From contig NZ_BMKU01000011.1 in assembly GCF_014644495.1 (NCBI RefSeq), positions 62,001 to 126,000 of the forward strand: DNA of 64,000 nucleotides. Direction: 5' to 3'. Position 1 is the first letter of the stretch. Each line of letters begins with the position of its first letter. The stretch is from Pseudarthrobacter polychromogenes. GTDB taxonomy: Bacteria; Actinomycetota; Actinomycetes; Actinomycetales; Micrococcaceae. The translations under genes were made by a program, and so were the position numbers. Below are positions 59,370-64,000 of the stretch, one piece after another. Below the pieces are notes generated by a model, which was given only the letters and a program-made list of their open reading frames with translations, made no database searches and was not told the origin of the DNA.

Positions 59370-60551
59370 TTACTTTCCCTGGTGCCGGGCTTTGAGTTCT
59401 GCGGTCATGGCCAGGCGGTCCGGTTTGCCGTTGGGAAGCATCAGCAGCGCGGAGGCCGCCAGGACGGTTTTGGGCGCAAGGACCCCCAGCATCCGGTGCC
59501 ACTGCTGTTCAAGGACGACGGCGGTGTCCCCGCCTTCCGCGCCCGGAGCCGGCGCGGGGTCCGCCAGCGCCACGTAGGCCGCCACGGCCTGGCCCCACTC
59601 GGCGGAAGGCACCCCTGCCACGAAAGCCGCCGCGACGCCGTCGGACTTCTCCAGCTCTTCCTGCACGTGAGCGGCGGAAACCTTCACGCCGCCGGTGATG
59701 ATCACGTCGTCGGCCCTGCCCAGCACGGTCAGCCGGCCGTCGTCGTCAATGCTGCCGAGATCGCTGGTGCGGTACCAGCGCACGCCGTCCTCCTCGAAAA
59801 ACGTGTCCGTGCTCTCCGGCGACTCGAGGTAGCCCGCAGCGATGGTGTCCCCGCCCAGCAGGATGCGGCCGTCCTCCTCGACCCGGACCGAGACGCCCTC
59901 CAGCGGGAAACCGTCGTACACGCAGCCGCCGCAGGATTCGGCGGAACCGTAGGTGGTGATCACCCGCACTCCGGCCTCGCGGGCGGCGGCCAGCAGGGAT
60001 GCCGGCGCGGGGGCGCCGCCCAGCAGGACGGCGTTGAAGCGGCGGAGCGCGGCCAGGGTCTCCGTCGACGGAGCGTCGAGGAGCCGCTGCAACTGGGTGG
60101 GGACCAGCGAGGTGAACCGGATTTTGTCCGTGAGTTCCTGGGCCGCGGCGGTGAAGGCCTCGGGCGTAAAGCCGTGGGACATGTCCATGACCCACGGGCG
60201 GGTGCCCGCGAACAGGGAGCGCACCAGCACCTGGATGCCCGCAACGTACTGCACGGGCAGCGCCAGGAGCCACTGGCCTTCGCCCTTGAGCGCCAGGGCC
60301 GTAGCCATCGAGGACGCCGCCAGCGACTCGACGGTCAGCACGGTGGCCTTGGGCGCGCCCGTGGAGCCGGACGTACGGACCACGGCCACCGCGTCATCGC
60401 AGCCCGGAGTCTCCACGTGCCCCACCACCAGGGCGCCGTTCTCGCCGATGGAGAGTTCGACGGCGGGTCCCTCGCCATGGAGGGCGGCCGCCAGGGCTTT
60501 CAGGGCCGGCTCGATGTTGATGGGGCCGGCGGCTTTCGCTGGAGTATTCAT
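59370..60551 (-). CDS. menE: o-Succinylbenzoate-CoA ligase
   Basis: The 393-residue protein is an AMP-forming ligase with the adenylate motif VVRTSGSTGAPKATVL, the YGSAESCGG segment, and the hinge region YRTSDLGSIDDDGRLTVLGRADDVI. The C-terminal Lys is in LPNGKPDR. It activates o-succinylbenzoate to its CoA thioester in the menaquinone pathway. It is shorter than long-chain ligases, as is usual for actinobacterial MenE. It starts at ATG 60549-60551, 13 bases after menB ends. Assignment as menE rather than another acyl-CoA ligase rests on its place between menB and menA. Confidence 0.92.
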   Translation of the reverse strand: MNTPAKAAGPINIEPALKALAAALHGEGPAVELSIGENGALVVGHVETPGCDDAVAVVRTSGSTGAPKATVLTVESLAASSMATALALKGEGQWLLALPVQYVAGIQVLVRSLFAGTRPWVMDMSHGFTPEAFTAAAQELTDKIRFTSLVPTQLQRLLDAPSTETLAALRRFNAVLLGGAPAPASLLAAAREAGVRVITTYGSAESCGGCVYDGFPLEGVSVRVEEDGRILLGGDTIAAGYLESPESTDTFFEEDGVRWYRTSDLGSIDDDGRLTVLGRADDVIITGGVKVSAAHVQEELEKSDGVAAAFVAGVPSAEWGQAVAAYVALADPAPAPGAEGGDTAVVLEQQWHRMLGVLAPKTVLAASALLMLPNGKPDRLAMTAELKARHQGK

Positions 60552-60564
60552 GTTCCGCTCCTGC

Positions 60565-61530
60565 CTAGAAGTAGTGCGGGAAGGTGGACCAGTCGGGCTC
60601 GCGTTTTTGCAGGAAGGCTTCCTTGCCCTCCACCGCCTCGTCCGTCATGTACGCCAGCCGCGTGGCCTCCCCGGCGAACACCTGCTGCCCGGCCAGGCCG
60701 TCGTCGGCAAGGTTGAAGGCGAATTTCAGCATCCGGATGGCCTGCGGCGACTGCCGTGCGATGTCCGCGGCGTATTCCAGGGCCACCTCTTCGAGCCGTT
60801 GGTGGTCCACGGCCTCATTGACGGCACCCATCCGAACCATGTCCTCAGCGGAATATTCGCGGGCAAGGAAGAAGATCTCGCGGGCTGCCTTCTGCCCGAT
60901 CTGGCGGGCCAGCAGGGCCGAGCCGTAGCCCGCGTCGAAACTGCCCACCGTGGCGTCCGTCTGCTTGAACTTGCCGTGCTGGCGGGAGGCGATGGTGAGG
61001 TCCGCCACCACATGCAGGGAGTGCCCGCCGCCGGCCGCCCAGCCGTTGACGACGGCGATGACCACCTTGGGCATGGTCCGCATGAGCCGCTGGACTTCCA
61101 GGATGTGGAGCCTGCCGGCACGGGCGGGGTCGATGGTTTCCTGGGTTTCGCCGTCTGTTTCTTGTATTACATACCTGTAGCCGTCCCGGCCCCGGATCCG
61201 CTGGTCCCCGCCCGAGCAGAACGAGTGCCCGCCGTCCTTGGGGGAGGGGCCGTTCCCGGTGAGCAGGACGGTGGCAACGTCTGGGGACATCCGCGCGTGG
61301 TCCATGGCCCGGTAGAGCTCGTCCACGGTGCCCGGCCGGAAGGCGTTGCGCACCTCGGGCCGGTTGAATGCGATCCGGACCGTCGGCAGGTCACGCACCC
61401 AGCCGCCGTCGGAATCCCGCTCCACCTGCCGGTGGTAGGTCATGTCCTGGAAGTCCTCGAAGCCGGCCACGGTGCGCCAGCGGGAGGGGTCGAAGACGTC
61501 GGACACCTGGGCGGGAATCTGTTTGCTCAC
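60565..61530 (-). CDS. menB: 1,4-dihydroxy-2-naphthoyl-CoA synthase
   Basis: The 321-residue crotonase-fold enzyme has FCSGGDQRIRGRDGYRY in the oxyanion region, a GGGHSLHVVADLTIAS segment and a QTDATVGSFDAGYG active-site loop, all characteristic of MenB. It closes o-succinylbenzoyl-CoA into the naphthoate ring. GTG 61528-61530 is the start. Its first 25 residues are longer than in some MenB. It is first in the minus-strand order menB-menE-menA. Confidence 0.95.
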   Translation of the reverse strand: MSKQIPAQVSDVFDPSRWRTVAGFEDFQDMTYHRQVERDSDGGWVRDLPTVRIAFNRPEVRNAFRPGTVDELYRAMDHARMSPDVATVLLTGNGPSPKDGGHSFCSGGDQRIRGRDGYRYVIQETDGETQETIDPARAGRLHILEVQRLMRTMPKVVIAVVNGWAAGGGHSLHVVADLTIASRQHGKFKQTDATVGSFDAGYGSALLARQIGQKAAREIFFLAREYSAEDMVRMGAVNEAVDHQRLEEVALEYAADIARQSPQAIRMLKFAFNLADDGLAGQQVFAGEATRLAYMTDEAVEGKEAFLQKREPDWSTFPHYF

Positions 61531-61552
61531 CGTCCAAGTCTAGTAATCGGCC

Positions 61553-61993
61553 TCAGCTGATGCAGAACTCGTTGCCCTCGGGGTCCGCCATGGTGTGCCA
61601 GGAGTGCGGCCCCTGGCTGGCCGTCCACAGGAACGTGGCGCCCCGGGCCTCAAGTTCCCGGCGGACCTCGTCCTTGTCCCGGCCGGCCAGGTTGATGTCC
61701 CAGTGCACGCGGTTCTTCACCGTTTTGGCCTCCGGCGCCGTCTGGAAGAGGAGGCGCCGTTCCGGCGCCTTGGACTCGAGTTCCTCCATTGGGCGGATTG
61801 CGCAGCCCTCGCGCCACACCAGGTTGCCCCGGTGGGTCATGGTCATGTCCTCCGTGGCGAAGCCCTGCTCGATCATGGAGCGGATGAAGGCGGCGTCCTG
61901 GGGCTCCACGGACCACCCGAGGGTTTCAGCCCACCAGTCGGCAAGCTCGTGCGGACGGGTGCAGTCGATGACTATCTGGATGTTCAGTCCCAT
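61553..61993 (-). CDS. VOC (glyoxalase) superfamily protein
   Basis: The 146-residue protein has two beta-alpha-beta-beta-beta halves: LNIQIVIDCTRPHELADWWAETLGW first, then VHWDINLAGRDKDEVRRELEARGATFL, closing with the common VOC ending MADPEGNEFCIS. Metal ligands His and Glu are present. Substrates in this group range from methylglyoxal to antibiotics; none can be named here. The start is ATG 61991-61993; the open frame extends 76 residues upstream but these look like noncoding DNA. It lies 23 bases upstream of the menB start. Confidence 0.82.
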   Translation of the reverse strand: MGLNIQIVIDCTRPHELADWWAETLGWSVEPQDAAFIRSMIEQGFATEDMTMTHRGNLVWREGCAIRPMEELESKAPERRLLFQTAPEAKTVKNRVHWDINLAGRDKDEVRRELEARGATFLWTASQGPHSWHTMADPEGNEFCIS

Positions 61994-62065
61994 CCCACCA
62001 AGGTACGGTGGCACGTGCTGCCGTGGAAGGCCCGGCAAGGATTGTATAACGATAGAAAGTTCTCT

Positions 62066-62090
62066 TGACACATTGTCATGACATAAGTCA
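62066..62090. promoter_or_regulatory. Tandem TGAC palindromes in the promoter region of the right-hand sugar operon
   Basis: TGACA-cat-TGTCA (62066-62078) is followed directly by TGAC-ataa-GTCA (62079-62090). The first overlaps TTGACA (62065-62070), a likely -35. A fitting -10 at 17-18 bases is not obvious. A GntR- or CRP-type dimer could bind here; this is inferred from form. Confidence 0.4.
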
Positions 62091-62205
62091 CAGTTGGGCG
62101 GAAAGGCTTTTCCCTTCCGGATTGTTTTCCGGCGGGCAGCGCCACCACTTTCACCCAGGGCCGCCAACGGAGGGCCCGGAGCCCAGCGAGAGACAGGACA
62201 GACCA

Positions 62206-63480
62206 TTGTCAGAGAAGACAAGAATCTCCAGCATCAGCCGCCGCCAGTTCGGACTGACGGCGTTCGGACTCTCGGCCCTGGCCACGGGGCTTACGGCCTG
62301 CGGCGGCAGCAGCGGAGGCGGATCGGAAGGCGGCGCAAAAACCCTGCAGCTGGTCCTCTCCGGTGACACCAACCAGGGCGGCGCCTTCGCGGCCGCGGCC
62401 AAGAAGTACCAGGAAGCCACCGGCATCACCATCGAGGTGGTGGACGTTCCCACCGCGGATATCACCACCAAGCTCAAGAACGCGGCCACGGCCAATGATC
62501 TCCCTGCCCTGGCCCGCGTCACCGGCCTGGATCCGCTGTGGGTCAACCAGCTCCAGGACCTCTCGGACATCGCCCAGTCCCGCGGAATCGACCAGAACTT
62601 CCTGCAGGAATCCCCGGACGGCATCATCCCCGCCATACCCTCCGACCTCACCGCCGTGGGCCTGTTCGTCAACAAGAGCCTGTTCGACAAAGCCGGTGTC
62701 AGCTACCCCACCGACATTGCACAGGCGTGGACCTGGGACGAGTTCGTGGCCGCGGTCAATGAGGTCCGCGAGAAGGCCGGCGCCAAGTACGGCTTCGTGA
62801 TGGACCGCTCCGGCCACCGCCTGCGCGCCATGATGTACGAGTTCGGCAGCACCGCCTTCGCCAAGGAAGGGGACAAGTACTCTGCGGACGACGAGGCCGT
62901 GGAAACCCTCGAGTACTTCCAGAAGATCAACGATGACCAGACCATGCCCAAGTCGGTCTGGCTCAGCGGCGAGGACGGCAACGCGATGTTCAAGAGCGGC
63001 CAGGTTGCCGCGTACTACTCCGGCAGCTGGCAGGTGGCGGACTTCAACAAGAACATCAAGGACTTCGAGTGGCTCTCCGTGCCGCTGCCCAAGAAGGAAG
63101 TCAGCGCCACCAACCTCGGCGGCGGCTTCATGATCGCGTTCAAGGACACCGGCGCCGACGAGGAAGCCAAGAAGTTCATCGACTGGTTCTACGAGGACGC
63201 CAACTACACCGAGTTCGCCAAGCTGGGCGGCTACCTGCCGGTGAAGGACCTGCAGGTGGAGTACCCGTTCCAGCAGGCCTCCTTTGAGCTGTACCAGAAG
63301 CAGATCGCCGGCAACGAGGCCAAGGGGGACAACGCCATCAAACGCGTGGTGGCCGAGGCCTACGCGGAAACCCCGTTCTCCGGCGACCCCCTGCGCGAAG
63401 AGACCGTCAAGATGCTCTCCGGCAGCCAGGATGCCAGGACCACGGTGGACAACATCGTGAAGCTCTACAACGGAGCCTGA
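62206..63480 (+). CDS. Sugar ABC transporter substrate-binding lipoprotein (family 1)
   Basis: The 424-residue protein begins at TTG 62206 with AGGA seven bases upstream. A twin-Arg signal (SRRQFGLTAFG) ends in lipobox LTAC, lipidated Cys32. The mature part is family 1 solute-binding: LQLVLSGDTNQGGAFAAAAKKYQEATGI, LFVNKSLFDKAG, MFKSGQVAAYYSGSWQVADFN and GGGFMIAFKDT. A permease gene follows after three bases. It is distinct from the importers in the pectin region and its substrate is unknown. Confidence 0.9.
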   Translation: MSEKTRISSISRRQFGLTAFGLSALATGLTACGGSSGGGSEGGAKTLQLVLSGDTNQGGAFAAAAKKYQEATGITIEVVDVPTADITTKLKNAATANDLPALARVTGLDPLWVNQLQDLSDIAQSRGIDQNFLQESPDGIIPAIPSDLTAVGLFVNKSLFDKAGVSYPTDIAQAWTWDEFVAAVNEVREKAGAKYGFVMDRSGHRLRAMMYEFGSTAFAKEGDKYSADDEAVETLEYFQKINDDQTMPKSVWLSGEDGNAMFKSGQVAAYYSGSWQVADFNKNIKDFEWLSVPLPKKEVSATNLGGGFMIAFKDTGADEEAKKFIDWFYEDANYTEFAKLGGYLPVKDLQVEYPFQQASFELYQKQIAGNEAKGDNAIKRVVAEAYAETPFSGDPLREETVKMLSGSQDARTTVDNIVKLYNGA

Positions 63481-63483
63481 TCC

Positions 63484-64000
63484 GTGGCCAACCCAACCAT
63501 GAGCACCACGGTGGCGCCGCGGGCACCGGAACCAGGCGCAGTCCGGAGCAAGTCCCAGCAGAAGCGCCGGAACCGCTACGTCATCGCACCGCTGGTCCTC
63601 ATCGGCGTCAACGTGGTGCTCTTCCTGGTCTTCTTCGTCTGGCCCGGAGCGCTGGGGCTGCTGTATTCCTTCACGGACTACCGCGGCGTGGGCAAGCTGA
63701 ACTTCATCGGCCTGGCCAACTTCCAGAAGCTCTTCGCGGACGGCACCTTCTACGCCGCACTGGGCAGGACCTTTGTGTACACGGTCCTGTCCGTGCCGCT
63801 GATCTACGTCTGCTCCCTTGGGGTAGCCGCGCTGCTGGTCAGCAAGGCAGTCCGGGGACGCACCGCGGCCAAGATCGTCATTTTCCTGCCCTGGCTGATT
63901 TCACCCATCGTGGTGGGCGTCATCTGGAAGTGGATGTTCGGCCAGGACTTTGGGTTCGTGAACTTCCTGATCACCAGTGCCGGCGGCAGCGCGGTCCCAT
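63484..64000 (+). CDS. Sugar ABC transporter permease, MalF/UgpA type (3' end outside window)
   Basis: A frame starting at GTG 63484 (ATG 63499 is an alternative) stays open to the right edge, giving 172 residues. After a polar, basic N-terminus come a span (IAPLVLIGVNVVLFLVFFVW), the loop YSFTDYRGVGKLNFIGLANF, and two further spans (TVLSVPLIYVCSLGVAALLV; KIVIFLPWLISPIVVGVIW). This is the beginning of a CUT1 permease. The EAA loop would lie beyond the edge. GGAG in the end of the previous gene may serve as ribosome site. Confidence 0.88.
   Translation, partial: MANPTMSTTVAPRAPEPGAVRSKSQQKRRNRYVIAPLVLIGVNVVLFLVFFVWPGALGLLYSFTDYRGVGKLNFIGLANFQKLFADGTFYAALGRTFVYTVLSVPLIYVCSLGVAALLVSKAVRGRTAAKIVIFLPWLISPIVVGVIWKWMFGQDFGFVNFLITSAGGSAVP

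Overview
The window is high-GC actinobacterial DNA. Its gene content fits a soil Arthrobacter or Pseudarthrobacter-type member of the Micrococcaceae: a DUF222/HNH gene, a 32-residue bS22 ribosomal protein beside a small helix-turn-helix gene, Rex, menaquinone genes, system II cytochrome c maturation genes, likely leaderless starts, and many carbohydrate ABC transporters. The genus is inferred from content, not from a marker gene.

From 1 to 37.6 kb lies a large plant-polysaccharide region. It holds a GH42 beta-galactosidase, a three-gene ABC importer, two DUF624 membrane proteins, an orphan substrate-binding protein, a GH78 alpha-L-rhamnosidase coupled to an oxidoreductase, a YtcQ/YteP/YtcP-like importer, an SGNH acetylesterase, a DUF1961 (YesU-like) protein, a complete L-rhamnose catabolic operon (mutarotase, isomerase, bifunctional aldolase/dehydrogenase, kinase) with its LacI-type regulator, a GH95 glycosidase, a CE7 esterase and a GPH-type symporter. 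Together they read as a system for pectin rhamnogalacturonan I. Exo-enzymes trim side chains and rhamnose, esterases remove acetyl groups, ABC systems import oligosaccharides, and rhamnose is split to DHAP and lactaldehyde. At least three families of LacI-type palindromes sit at the promoters. A housekeeping insert at 21.5-26.3 kb holds DUF808, a C39-like lipoprotein, a SplB-like radical SAM protein and a phosphotransferase.

From 37.6 to 48.9 kb is core metabolism: DAHP synthase behind an aromatic-rich leader peptide and a terminator hairpin, bS22, a HAD phosphatase, a glutaredoxin, Rex, two related membrane proteins, YceI, and a phosphatase-TlpA-CcdA-ResB-CcsB cluster for cytochrome c maturation.

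From 49.1 to 57.6 kb is the least understood block: an Hsp70-like ATPase with a membrane anchor in place of the substrate-binding domain, a large LuxR-type protein, an IniB-domain protein and two dynamin-like GTPases related to mycobacterial IniA and IniC. All run in one direction and are closely spaced. This is the best candidate for an under-described system.

From 57.6 to 62 kb are small membrane proteins, menA, menE and menB, and a VOC protein. The window ends in another sugar ABC operon that runs off the right edge. No tRNA, rRNA, CRISPR array or insertion sequence was found, and no gene-free stretch exceeds 300 bases.
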